Notes under the pieces: model-generated | The model's input: the letters and a program-made list of their open reading frames with translations, nothing else | Databases searched by the model: none | Told to the model about the DNA's origin: nothing | In this document: piece after piece, positions 1-16,813 of the stretch | Numbering within the stretch: the stretch's first letter is position 1 | Layout of the letters: each line of letters starts with the position of its first letter | Made by a program: the position numbers and the translations under genes | Assembly: GCA_009760855.2 (NCBI GenBank) | Contig: WPIO01000008.1 | Coordinates: 12,538,001-12,602,000, forward strand | Source of the DNA: Cristatella mucedo | Lineage: Eukaryota > Bryozoa > Phylactolaemata > Cristatellidae | DNA length: 64,000 nt | Direction of reading: 5' to 3'

Positions 1-858
1 CTCAGAGAACTTAATCTCTTTCTAGGCGCTTTACATCTGCTGTAAAGTGATATGCAATTGAATAGTAAGTAAAATCATGCTTGAAAAACAAACGAAATGA
101 ATAATATGGTTAGGGGTGACATGCACAGGGTCAGCATGCAAATGTGGTTAGTGGCAGCATGCACCGTGTCAGCACGCATAAGCACATCAAGGACGAATCA
201 CAGCGACCCACTAAATGCTGTCCTAAATAGGTGTGTTTTTAAGTTTCTTTTAAATGTGGTCAGGTCAGGGGATGTTCTGACGCAGGTCGGGAGGAAGTTC
301 CAGGCTTTGGGAGCATACAAGCTGAATGCACGGTCTCCAAAGGATATGAGGTTTGTACGAGGTATTTCTAGACTGTTGGATTCCGAAAAGCGGGTGGTAC
401 GATGCTTGGCCTGATGGGGTAGTATATCTGACAGATAGGCTGGAGCCATAGAATGAAGAGACGTAAAAGTGAGCGACAAGACCTTGAAGTCAATCCGTTG
501 CCTCACTGGTAGCCAGTGCAGGTCGGCGAGAAGTTGAGTAATGTGGCAACTGCGACGCTCACGACAGACAAGCCTAGCTGCCGAGTTTTGCACCAGCTGC
601 AATCGCCTGATCGCACATGCTGGTAGGCCAGTAAGCAGTGAGTTGCAGAAGTCGAGACGGGATGTCACGAATGCATGGACCAACTTGGACGTGGTAGCCT
701 TATCTAAACAAGCCCTAATTTTAGCAATGTTATGAAGCTGAAAATAGGCAGATTTGACTGTGGAGCTGATGTGGTCGTCTGACGAGAGGTCGCTTTGGAA
801 CATGACACCTAGATTTCGAGCTGATTCAGCTGGAGATATGCTGGCAGAGCCAACAAGC
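1..858 (-). mobile_element. L2/CR1-like LINE family A, 3' part
   Basis: The minus strand encodes the end of a reverse transcriptase ORF, with [20 protein letters not shown], the [17 protein letters not shown] block, [17 protein letters not shown], and the [17 protein letters not shown]-terminus typical of L2/CR1-type elements, followed by the family 3' UTR. It is 5'-truncated and abuts a different LINE fragment at about 860-880. The 3' end runs off the window at base 1. Confidence 0.85.
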
Positions 859-879
859 TCCTATCGCAAATGGTCTTTA

Positions 880-1760
880 AGCAGAGTAATGGAACAGCTA
901 ATTTATTGTCCACACAGGACCTGAGGGTACGAGGAGGCTGAAACTGGTGCAATAGTTCAGCTAGATATGGAGGAGCCAGCCGTGGCGGGCCTTGTGGGTC
1001 AGCGTAAGAATTTTGCTCTGCATTCGTTGATCAACCGGCATCCTAGCCCTTTTAGGAAAGGAGACACATGGTCAAACCTCTGGGATTAGCTAACTAGCCT
1101 TGCAGCCATATTCCTAGCCAGTTGTAGTGGCGTAGTGGCTTTTTTCGGTAGCCCAGCCAAAAGGGAATTACACTAATCTAACTGAGATAGAACTAAGGAG
1201 CTAGTTAAATTTTTTGCTAGCCACCATGGAAGATAGTCCCTAATCTTAAATAGGGATCGGACGTGATGGCTAGCCGTGGAAGCTGTCTTCTTAACAAAGC
1301 ATTCAAAATTTAGGCAGTTGTCGAAGAGAAAGCCTAAATTCAGAGCACATGATGATGGTCACTCAACAGCATCACCTATTAAAAGAGCAAAGCTTTCTAG
1401 TCCAGCGCCACGCTTAGGGTGTCCTATAAGCAGCAGTTCAGTTTTATCGTCGTTTAGTATCAAGAAATTGTCCGACATATAGGATCGGATGTCGGTAAGG
1501 CAAGCATTCAGTTTATAAGTTGCTGCAGTAGATTCCGACGGTTTAAACGACAAATACAGCTGAGTATCTTCAGCATAAAAGTGATAAGCGATTCAATGGG
1601 GCGGATTCACTTTTGCCAGAGGTTGAGTATAAATCGAGAACAGCAACGGACCGAGGGCGGACTCTTGAGGGACTTCACAGGTGTCTGGTCTGGTGGATGA
1701 GACCTGACCACACAGGACACGGATTAAACACGATCAGATGTAGCCGGCCCGGCATAATGA
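880..1760 (-). mobile_element. LINE family B reverse-transcriptase fragment
   Basis: Second, related LINE family. Read on the minus strand: PLLFSIYTQPL-like, YAEDTQLYLSFKPSES, SDNFLILNDDKTELLLIGHP, then a decayed region matching the plus-strand copy at 14,900-15,310. Frameshifts and stops break it into pieces. Confidence 0.75.
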
Positions 1761-1784
1761 TTGATGGTAACATCCGCAAGCAGG

Positions 1785-1915
1785 AGGCATAGTGTAAACA
1801 CGTACATGCACACGAAGAACGAATCGCAAAGACCCACCAAATTTTGTATAAAGCAGGTGCATTTTAAGCTTCTTTTTAAATGACGTCATATCAGGGGACG
1901 TTGTGATGTGCTATT
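1785..1915 (-). mobile_element. Decayed LINE family A 3'-end fragment
   Basis: Matches the start of the family A 3' UTR and the end of its ORF, for example the motif CTTCTTTTTAAATGACGTCA and the flanking GACCCACCAAAT. It is heavily mutated. Confidence 0.55.
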
Positions 1916-3680
1916 GTCTAGTAGCATGTGCATTTGGATATTTCTACCACTGCTTGTGGTTATACCTTTATTATGCGGCCAGCTAGCATTAATATTGCAG
2001 CTAGGTTAGCACACTCAAGATTAACAAAAACCAAAAAGGTAACAAATTTAGAGTATCAATGTGCTGCGCCCACACACACAACTCAGATCTCAAGTTTGGT
2101 CATATTAATTGCAGTCCATCAGCTGCAATGAATAAGAGTCACAAGGCACTAGCAATTATTCATGTTGGTCTGATCATCATATGCCTTTGAACATGCAGCT
2201 AACAGATAGCATAATTAAAGTTAATAAGTACATATTATTTCTGATATGAATGCCACTCGTTCAAAAACCTCTTCATTAAACTCCTCATGGTCAGTTCGAA
2301 CAGGATACTGACCCGTTTTGTTAGTTTTAAGCAAGCGAACCTATACTGCTTACCACAGCCACAAAATCTATTTGGACTGCTTTGCAAACCCTTTCCATAC
2401 TTGTGCATTAAGTCTTAAAAATACCCACCACTTGCTATTATATTCATGACAGTGGTAGGACATATTAGAGTGGATCGTGAGGCTGTCCTAGTTACCTTGC
2501 ACTTCCGTCCGAAAGTGCCCGATAGCCCATGGGCCCATACATCTAATTCAGAGAGACCAAAGCGATTGTCGTGCTTATGTGCAATGGGCCCCGATACGTA
2601 ACTAGAGGAACTCCACAACATTACACTGCAGATAAAAATATATTAAATATTTATTTATAACGCAGGCACAAACATTAATATAATATAATAAAAAATAAAG
2701 TAATATGGCCTGCTGAGTTTTTCATCCAGATAATCTGTTAATCCTATTCAAGATGGAATTCTCACGCTCTCGAAGTTTGGCGGCGAGTTCACCCTAAAAA
2801 ACAAAAGCTTTTGCTGCTCCTGCTGCTGCTCAATATGCAGGTAGCCATGACTTCCACACACATACATACAATATCTCCACAAGTAATAATAGCAGGAAAC
2901 TTCTTTCTTTCCCTCTAATATTGGTTTAAATCTCAGTAGTAGGCTGCCAAATCAATAAACACACGTAGCAGGCCAGTAAAAAAAACACAGCTACCGGAGG
3001 CAGTGGGACTAGAGACAAAACTCTTTTCCGAAACGATCACGAAATCTCTTACGGTTACCGGTCCAGTTCTCTACACAATTGAGCTACCGAGGCTAATCTT
3101 CCAACGGTGTTCAAAACAGGGCGAAGAGCCTCGGCTCTCAATTGAAAGTTATGTTATGTTATAAAGTTTTGTTATGTAGTCGAGCCAAACTCCGGTGTAC
3201 TGCAAGAAGGACCGTGTATGTTTATAATGGCGAATTTGGGCACCGAGGGCAGCTATTACGCCTGCTGTGGTCGGCGACCGGAGTGTGCCCGTTTCATGAC
3301 TTGTGGGTCCACGAAAGTGAGGAACCCCTATGAGCTTGGGTCATCGAGTCCTTGACAAACCGCAATGGCTGTAATATAAATAAATAAATAAATATATATA
3401 TTTATTTATATTTATATTTACGCACTGAACGCACCTATATACAGGTATATGGGATGAATAAAAGGCTAAGTTGATTAACGGAACAAGTTAATAAATTATC
3501 AGCACTATTCAGTCTTCTGTTGTGAATTGAAGTTGCTTTTGGCTGACCAAGCTAGTAGGTGCCAGTGAACTCGTCAGTGACTCCTTCGTTTTTTTGGAAA
3601 CTCTTTTGTTGGAGCTTCTTATACAGTTTTAAGAGCGCAGCTTTCGATTGGCCGAGCATTAACTGACTCTGTCAGCGATT
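1916..3680. other. Non-coding stretch left of CABCOCO1
   Basis: AT-rich DNA with no recognised gene. A tRNA-like segment lies at about 3,030-3,110 (minus). An AAATA-type repeat spans 3,371-3,420. Confidence 0.5.
3030..3110 (-). mobile_element. tRNA-like remnant, possibly a third SINE type
   Basis: On the minus strand the segment reads GGTAGCTCAATTGTGTAGAG followed by ACTGGACCGGTAACC, close to a tRNA D-arm and anticodon arm. The acceptor stem is absent and no clean T-arm follows, so this is not called a tRNA gene. Confidence 0.35.
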
Positions 3681-9865
<6,185 letters not shown>

Positions 9866-10167
9866 GACCGCCTTCGGCGGTCGTTGCTAACGCGACCAAG
9901 CTAAAGAGCTCTCTCATGCTCTCATCAGGGGAGCTAACTACCGCAGCCGCTCGGTCGCTCTCTCCGCCGAGTATTTGAGTAACGCCGTAAAGCGAACTCT
10001 AGCGATCGTGTTTGTAATCAAAGATCACTGCATGATCGCTTCTATAGATTCCGTCAAAACCGCGGTCGAGCACGCCATTAGGCATGGGAGCCGATCTTTC
10101 GCATCATTGCTTTTTTCGAATTTCCGCTCACCCGTAGCTCTCTGCGGTAAATAAACGGGCTGCTTAC
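9866..10167. promoter_or_regulatory. Probable promoter region of CABCOCO1
   Basis: CpG-containing DNA immediately upstream of the minus-strand start codon at 9865. No TATA box is evident. The call rests on position and base composition only. Confidence 0.3.
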
Positions 10168-10515
10168 CTTTTTCGCCGCCTCTATCACTGGCTGCTTCAG
10201 AGACTCTTTCTTCGGTGACTGAAAGCATATTCAAGGAATTACAGTTTCTCAGCGATCGCTGCCTGCAGACTTGGCTTTTCCTGATTCCGAAGTTACGTGT
10301 AGGAAACACGTTCCTCGAAAAGACGGCCAGTGCTGGCCGAGTGCCGAGTGCCGAGGAAAGCGCTCGGCTTCTCGTCGCCCCTGCTGTGCGTCCGCTCGCA
10401 TAATTCACGTACCAAAATTACCTGCCTCGATGGCATCGGCAATAGGCCCGCGACCGGCAAGCTTTTCGAGCTGTTGCTCATACCGCTTTGAGCTGCGTGT
10501 GGCCACGACTGGCGG
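10168..10515 (-). CDS. Two orphan exon-like segments in a GC-rich region
   Basis: Two segments have good splice borders on the minus strand: 10515-10422 (acceptor CTGTCATCAG, donor GCAG|GTAATT) and 10218-10168 (acceptor GCTTTCAG, donor AAAG|GTAAGC; exactly 17 codons). They join in phase. One frame gives KRYEQQLEKLAGRGPIADAI followed by TEERVSEAASDRGGEK, a charged, probably helical sequence. They lie 300-650 bp upstream of the CABCOCO1 start on the same strand. They could be upstream or alternative exons of that gene or the end of another gene. I do not recognise the protein. Confidence 0.35.
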
Positions 10516-11318
10516 CTGATGACAGGCGCAGACGATCTCGCAAGGAGAGCGCTGCGTCGCTTCGAGAGCTGCTGCGCTGCGTTTCTTGCCGGCGTCTACC
10601 GATTATTCACAAACAGCGCGCGCCATGCCATGCCAGCAGACGCAAAGCGCTGGCTCACTCGGGCTCGGGCGGATCGTGGCATCTCGAGGCCGGCGGCGTC
10701 CGTGCGGAGGCGGTGGAGAGCGAAACAGCTGCTACGGCAGCCGAGGACGAAACCAGCGCAGGCGCTTGTCCCGGCAACAAGTTTCTAATAACAAATACCA
10801 TTGAAGATAACATCGAACTCGCACTATTTACCCCAGCCTAAGGCTAAGGTGTTTATTTATGCGTGCCGACAATAGTCGCCTCGGTTGTCGCTTGAGGTAT
10901 GGTTTTTTGTTCGCTGCCTTTCACGTCGGCAGGCACTGCGGTCCGTCCTTAAGGTGGTGGTCTCGTGGCACGTCGCATCGCAGCTGACGGCAGTGCGGCC
11001 TGCATCCAACGACTGCTCGTGCTGCCTAGCACCGCATTCAGCTGACTTTTCTAATTAGCAGGTTAGAAAATGTCGAGCTCTGCGATCGGTCGAGCTCTGC
11101 GCTCGAGATCTTCTCGAGAGCCGCCGCTGACATCGCCCATCACCGCACTGCTTCGCTTCTTGGCGTGGTGGCGATCGAGGGCTGCAATCGGTCGAAGCAC
11201 TTCTGCTACGAGTCAACGTACGCTACGAGCCCTACGGTAGCCTGGCGGAGCGAGCTGGCCGTCATAAAGTTCGAGGTGGCTTGTTGTGGCGCTTCGAGTT
11301 GTGGCAGTTCGAACGGTC

Positions 11319-11468
11319 GGAGGAGGAGGAAGAGGAGGAGGACGACGACGTGGACGAGGAGGGAGGAGGAGGGAGGAGGAGGAGCAGCAGGAGCAGGGGA
11401 GGAGGAGGGGAAGGAGGAGGAGGAGGAGGAGGAGGAGGAGAAGGAGGAGGAGGAGGTGGAGGAGCGGG
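11319..11468 (+). repeat. Purine-only (GGA)n-type tract
   Basis: About 150 bp of nearly pure G/A (GGAGGAGGA with AGGAGC interruptions) in a CpG-rich region. Long open frames across it are composition artefacts. Confidence 0.9.
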
Positions 11469-11834
11469 GAGTCGCTAGAGCAGATCACGAACGATCGGCA
11501 GATAGCGGCCGGAGGCAGAAAGGTCTGTAATCAGGCGCTTCAGCGTCCGGCGAAAGCTTAAAATTGGACGAGCTAGCGAGAATCGGATCTGGCCTATTCG
11601 CTGCCTATGCGGCAACTATGGGCAACAACTTTCCGACGTTCGCATGTACATTCTGCCGGTGTCAGACTCTCTGTAAAATGCCGGAGTGTAGAGTAAGGCG
11701 ATGGCTGTTCAAAACCATTTCTCGCCCACTGGGGTTCGCGTATTTTGAATGCTTCTCGTGCGAAGTTTACAGTCTAGATAAAAAATAATTAATGCACGTA
11801 GCACCCTACGAGTGCTCTCGTCTCTATCACGACG

Positions 11835-11912
11835 CTTCACATACTCCGCCAGGCTCGAACCCACGACCTCCGAAGTCAAACGCTAGCACCTTACCCCTGG
11901 GTCAAACCACTG
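11835..11912 (-). mobile_element. SINE1 fragment (tRNA-derived)
   Basis: On the minus strand: CCAGGGGTAAGGTGCTAGCG, then GGTCGTGGGTTCGAGCCTGG (box B) and the start of the body (TATGTGAAGCG). Confidence 0.7.
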
Positions 11913-12270
11913 TTAAGATTGTGATGTGAAAGTGCATACCCCAACCTACGGCAGTGCCTCGCCTAAATGTTGTCTGCCGGTACTACACTAGCGGGCCCCC
12001 TCCTGACCTTGGCCTGCCAGTCGGAGGTCAGCGGTCCTGCTGCTGGCAAAGAAGCTAGCCAATCGGAGCGAAGCGTTCGTGAGCCGCAGACGATAGAAGT
12101 TCCGGTTAGCTTTAACATATGCACTGGAGTTAATGATTAAACGTTGTTGAGTGAGGTTTCGTCCAAGTGCTCCAAGTCGTTTGTTATTTAGCAAGCACTC
12201 TCACGCTGTACAACACCGCGGGTAATCTTTGCGGTATGCTTTAGTTATAAACGTTTTGCAGTTAGACAAG

Positions 12271-13861
12271 TCTCGTTCATTTCACCTTAAGGTGCTTATT
12301 TCGGTGTTTTCTGCAAAGTAATCTGTCGAACCACAAAGCCTGCCTGCAGAGCCTGTGAAGGCATGAGAGTTGGCACCACTGCCGGACGATCGAAACCTCA
12401 CGCTGCTGACGTCCTGAACGATCGACCCCTTGAGTACGAGCGTTTTCATCACGAAGCCGCGAATCAGACTCGAAATTCGAGGGGGCTACTTGAGCCATCG
12501 ACCGGTTAATGTCCGACGGCCACCACGGTTTGACCCTCAAACTGACCGCAGGGCAGCTCCTCGCAGAGATAAACAGAGCCGTCCGAGAGCTCTCTGCATT
12601 TTGAGTCTGTCGAACAGTCCAAACAGAACTGCTTATCAGCTCAGAACACGGAGAGTTCTTTTGCCAAACAATTAAGATCCAGCAGCTCGAGGGTTAGTTG
12701 TATGAGTAAAGAACTTACGATCCATGATAGAATATGTTAAGGATATCCAAATCGAAAGCGAAAGAAAGTCTCTGTCAAGGGTGACGATTTTCTGGTGATG
12801 GGCTGATTCGGGCTGCTGACCTGCCTGACCTTACTATACTGGTCAGCCGATGGGTCGCTACATTGCGAGCTTCCAAACAAACTTTCGGCCAAATCAGAGA
12901 CCATAGCTGATTCTGTCGACGACCTGTACGATCAATGCTAGCCTGAGACGTAACCAGGATGCATGGAAGCAAAGACCAGTCAAGGAAGACTCCCCAGATA
13001 GATGGGGCAGCAAGATCGACCGGTTGCCTGTCCGACTACAGATATTTCTGAGCGAAAAAAAATCGAATGGTAACCGATGGTACATGCAAGCATTAGAGAC
13101 TCAAGCATACATTCACTCACGGACTAGGACAGCAACTGAGGAAAGTGCTGGCAAAGTCTAGTGGGATGTGGCATTGTGCTGTGTAGGCCCAACTATAGCT
13201 GTGTCTGCCTGGTCACGTTACCCGAGTCAGGATCACACCGATTATCAATATAGGAAGAAGCTTTATTTCTCATTTATCGATGACTACCGATTGAAGTACC
13301 TCAATAGGTCTCTGCTCGATAACCTTTCCCTTTTGTATTGTGACATCCGCAAGCTCCACAGTTCAGCTACCGAAACTGCTCCCTAACTAGCTTCAGCTGT
13401 CGCAGCTGCCACCATTCGGACTATCCTGTTCTCCCCTAGCTCTACGTCACATGCTTCCACCGTCAGTTTCCTCAAGATAGCTAGCGCCTGATCGTGTGTC
13501 TACGTATCCATACCCAATGACTCCACGAAGCCCGACTGTGTGCGCTCTAAAGGTCCCATTGCATAACATCTTACTTGCCTGATGTCTTTACGGAGGTACC
13601 ACCAGACCAAATTACATGGTTAGCAATTTGCCACACATAGCCCGAAGCAGCAAGGTCATCCGAGAACGCTCCATACATGTTAGCTCGGTCCATGTGATCT
13701 CAATAGACAGAGCTAACTGCAAAGTTGTCTATGTCCAGTGACTGAGTTGTACAGCCTTAGGAGGCAGACTCTCTTTCTCTCTCATCTCTTCACCTAATAC
13801 TGAAAGTTTCTCTCTTCCGGACATGTCAGCGAAGTCCTTAATAAAAATGACGATGCATTTT
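12271..13861. other. Intergenic stretch, nothing recognised
   Basis: Open frames of 60-90 codons on both strands lack splice context or family resemblance. No clear repeat was seen. Confidence 0.4.
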
Positions 13862-14135
13862 TATAGCACCACCAGAGAACTTAAACACTTGCTATTCACT
13901 TTGCATCTGCAGTAAAGAAAGCATGTCAACATAGTGATTACATGTACAGTGTCCACACTTATAAGCACATAACGGATAATTCACTAGGACCCAGCAAATG
14001 ATGTGAGGAAAGAGTGCATTTTTAGCTTCTGTTTAAATGTCGTCAAACCAGGTTATGCCGTGACGTCAGTCGGGAGTCGGTTCCAGACTTTTAGAGCATA
14101 TGTACCAAAGGCACGATCTCCAAACGGGTTTTGCT
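13862..14135 (-). mobile_element. Decayed LINE family A 3' end
   Basis: Starts with CCAGAGAACTTAAACACTTG (terminal hairpin remnant) and continues through the 3' UTR into the RT C-terminal region. It is strongly diverged. Confidence 0.65.
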
Positions 14136-14276
14136 GTGGTACTAGCCTTAGCCCAGCCCGTCCTGATGAGGCTGCAGCGATTGGGTCATTCATCAAGTTT
14201 TTTCATATTCGTAAGTTTAATTCGCAGCATGCAGGAAAGGTGATCACGCTCGTAAGGTCTCATTTTTGTCATCCTA

Positions 14277-14442
14277 GCTGATTAAACAGCCTCTTTTTGT
14301 ATAGCGACAGAAGAGCCTTTACGGCTATCACCACCGCTTGCAGTGGCGATAAAGGATCGCCCACAACAGGAATCGAACCCACGACCTCGGGACCGAGGTC
14401 GTGAAAGCAACCACCTTACCTAGTGTGCCATCACGGCTCATC
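14277..14442 (-). mobile_element. SINE2, near full length
   Basis: Read on the minus strand: tRNA-like head GATGGCACACTAGGTAAGG, ACGAGGTCGTGGGTTCGATT (box B), then GGGCGATCCTTTATCGCCAC, GATAGCCGTAAAGGCTC and CTATACAAAAAGAGGCTGTT. Other copies: 30,215; 36,178; 38,575; 47,432; 60,856; 61,115. Confidence 0.75.
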
Positions 14443-14684
14443 ATGTCAGACTATATTGCGGCGTTTGTTCCATGTATTTAGATCTTCAGAGACTCGACAA
14501 AGAAAACTGTTATCTTGTGAACAACGACAATGCTGCACAAAAGGACGCATTACATCAAGCAACGGCTGTAATTGTATCGTACCTCTAAAGCTCCCGCCTG
14601 GAACGGGACTACACAACGCAATAATTCGAATAAGCTAGTATTTTTTATTCGGGCCCATGAAATAAGCAATCACTTGTCTGCTGA

Positions 14685-15680
14685 CGATACTCGGCTGTAG
14701 TAGTAATTTAAGTCGTCGGAAACTGCTGCAGCAACTGATCAATTGAATGCTTGCCTTGCAGACATTCGATCCTGATGTAAGCAAATTTGCTTAAACTAAA
14801 CGACGATAACGCAGAACTGCTACTAATACGACAACCCAAGCGTGTGGCTGGAATGGACTTGGCTCATCTGATCGGTGATCATTGAAAGCTTCTTTTATAA
14901 GACTGGTTCCACAGCTAGCCATTAAGTCCGGTCCCTACCTAATATAAGGGACTGTCTTCCACGGTGGCTTACAAAATATTCAACTAGCTCCCTAGTTCTG
15001 TCTAGGCTAGATTATTGCAGTTCTATTTTGGCCAGGCTGCTGAAAATGCCATTAGGCCACTGAAGCTGGTGATGAATGGTGGGTGATGATGATGGAATGA
15101 TGGGTGCAAGGCTAGTTTACAAATCTCGGAGGTTTGACCGTGTGTCTCCTTTGCTGAAAGAGCTCGGGTGGTTGCCGCTTGATCAACAGAAACAGCTTAA
15201 AGTTCATACTCTGACCCACAAGGCCTGCCACGGCTTGGTTCCTTCATACCTAGCTGAATTGATGCACCAGTTTCAGCCTCCACTTTTATACAGGTCCCCC
15301 CCATGGACAACTAATGAGCTCTTCCATTCCTCTGGCTAAAGACCGTTACGACAGAAGCTTGTGCTCTGCGGGTCCTACAACGTGGAACTCACTTCCACAA
15401 TTCTTAGGCAAGGATGTCTACTCTCCTGCTGCTGACTATGGCACATCCTTTCCAATCATCCTGAGCTGCTACTTCCCATGCTAATTACTACATTAACAGC
15501 TCTCCTGACTCTGTTATGCATCCAACTTTCTCTTTGTTTCGTGAGATGAAATCTGTTGGCTACTGGATGTGCACCGAAAGCCCCTTAGGCTGTGAATGTG
15601 CTATAGACAACTCTCCTGCATAGTCTTTGTGGATTCGTGGAGTTACAGACAGAGATACATTTACATTACAGTTCTTCAGC
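14685..15680 (+). mobile_element. LINE family B, RT fragment and 3' end
   Basis: Degenerate RT: ADDTRL remnant at the left, DQLNACLADIRS, and the open segment 15076-15339 with SPLLKELGWLPLDQQKQLKV and HGLVPSYLAELMHQFQP, then SAGPTTWNSLPQFLGKDV and a 3' UTR ending GAGATACATTTACATTACA. Numerous stops show it is dead. Confidence 0.8.
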
Positions 15681-16813
15681 TGCTCATACAGATTTGTCAG
15701 ACATTCAAGAGAACGACACTTTAACTTTGGGAATATTATCAATTGGCCAATGCACTTCAACAACTGCCAAGGTTTGCAAACGGCTGGTTTTTGCTATTGC
15801 ATAACTACGGACTGGAAGAGGTGCCATGCAATGAAAGTATTCGATGACCAGAGCAGGAAAAACTCGCACAGCTGGGTTTTCCGATACTGGAGAAATCCAG
15901 AAACTTAATTAAACCATTCCTACAGCATTGGCTAACGTTGTAAAGGTGCAATGGTATGCTGAAAGCACTACGGATCATGCGACAAGACAATATGCTGAGG
16001 CCAAATTATTGCTTACAAAAGGCATTCCTAAAAAAAGTTTTCAATAAGAAACTATGCACGGTTTTTAAAGGAAGACATCAAGGAGTTGTTTTTGGCTAAT
16101 TGCCAGGATACTTGCTAGATGACATGCCCTTAATATTAGAATGCCATTTGAAGCTTATCTCGTAAATCTTAGTAGCCTCTAGCTCGCTATAAAATGCGAT
16201 TTTTATAGTTCACAGCAAGTCTTTGGAATCTTGGATTTTGCTACTCTCAGACTACACGTAAATGACTAGCTTACGTCGAGCGGTTGTGTTCCAGAATTCT
16301 TTACCAAAGAACCATCGACTGGAAAACTATTCACAATCTCGAAGACTTGCTGAATGATTCAGAATTACGTATGGGGTCAATCTGGGCCTTCCAGCCAGCA
16401 ATGGAAGTACTTCCTAAAAAGATGTAATATAAATAAAATGAATATTATCTATGGGACAACACATGTAACAGAACAGTAAAGCAAAAGCCTTAAATGCAAA
16501 TGCAAAACAGTTGCTTATAAAGCTCATGTTGGCCGACCCATATTTGTGGTAGTACTTTAGCACTTAAATGCTACCACGGGTACTACAGTGCTTCAAAAAT
16601 CAGCTACCTAATAACTTGAGTGCATATGCCTGTGCGTTAAACGGGTAATGTTAGATTTAGTCAGTAATGATATAGCGAAACTCAGACCGATCTGCTGAAA
16701 ATTAAATCACAATAAAAAGCATTTTAATAATGTATGTACATGTTCTGCAGAGGAGCGTATTAAAAACACTTAGCATATTCAAACGGTATCTTGAATGTTG
16801 GACGATTCAGCAG
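15681..16813. other. Intergenic stretch, nothing recognised
   Basis: AT-rich DNA between the family B LINE and the MRPS18C stop codon. It presumably contains the MRPS18C 3' UTR. No repeat or conserved frame was recognised. Confidence 0.4.

Larger units (their letters stand above)
10520..12270. other. GC-rich stretch without a recognised gene
   Basis: CpG-rich DNA from about 10,520 to 11,530, then mixed sequence with a minus-strand SINE remnant. It may be a CpG island for the orphan exons at 10,168-10,515. Several open frames on both strands show no family resemblance. Confidence 0.4.

Noticed and set aside
10488-10841. 117-codon plus-strand frame in the GC-rich region
   Set aside because: Several frames are open on both strands because of GC content. 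The exon borders seen are on the minus strand.
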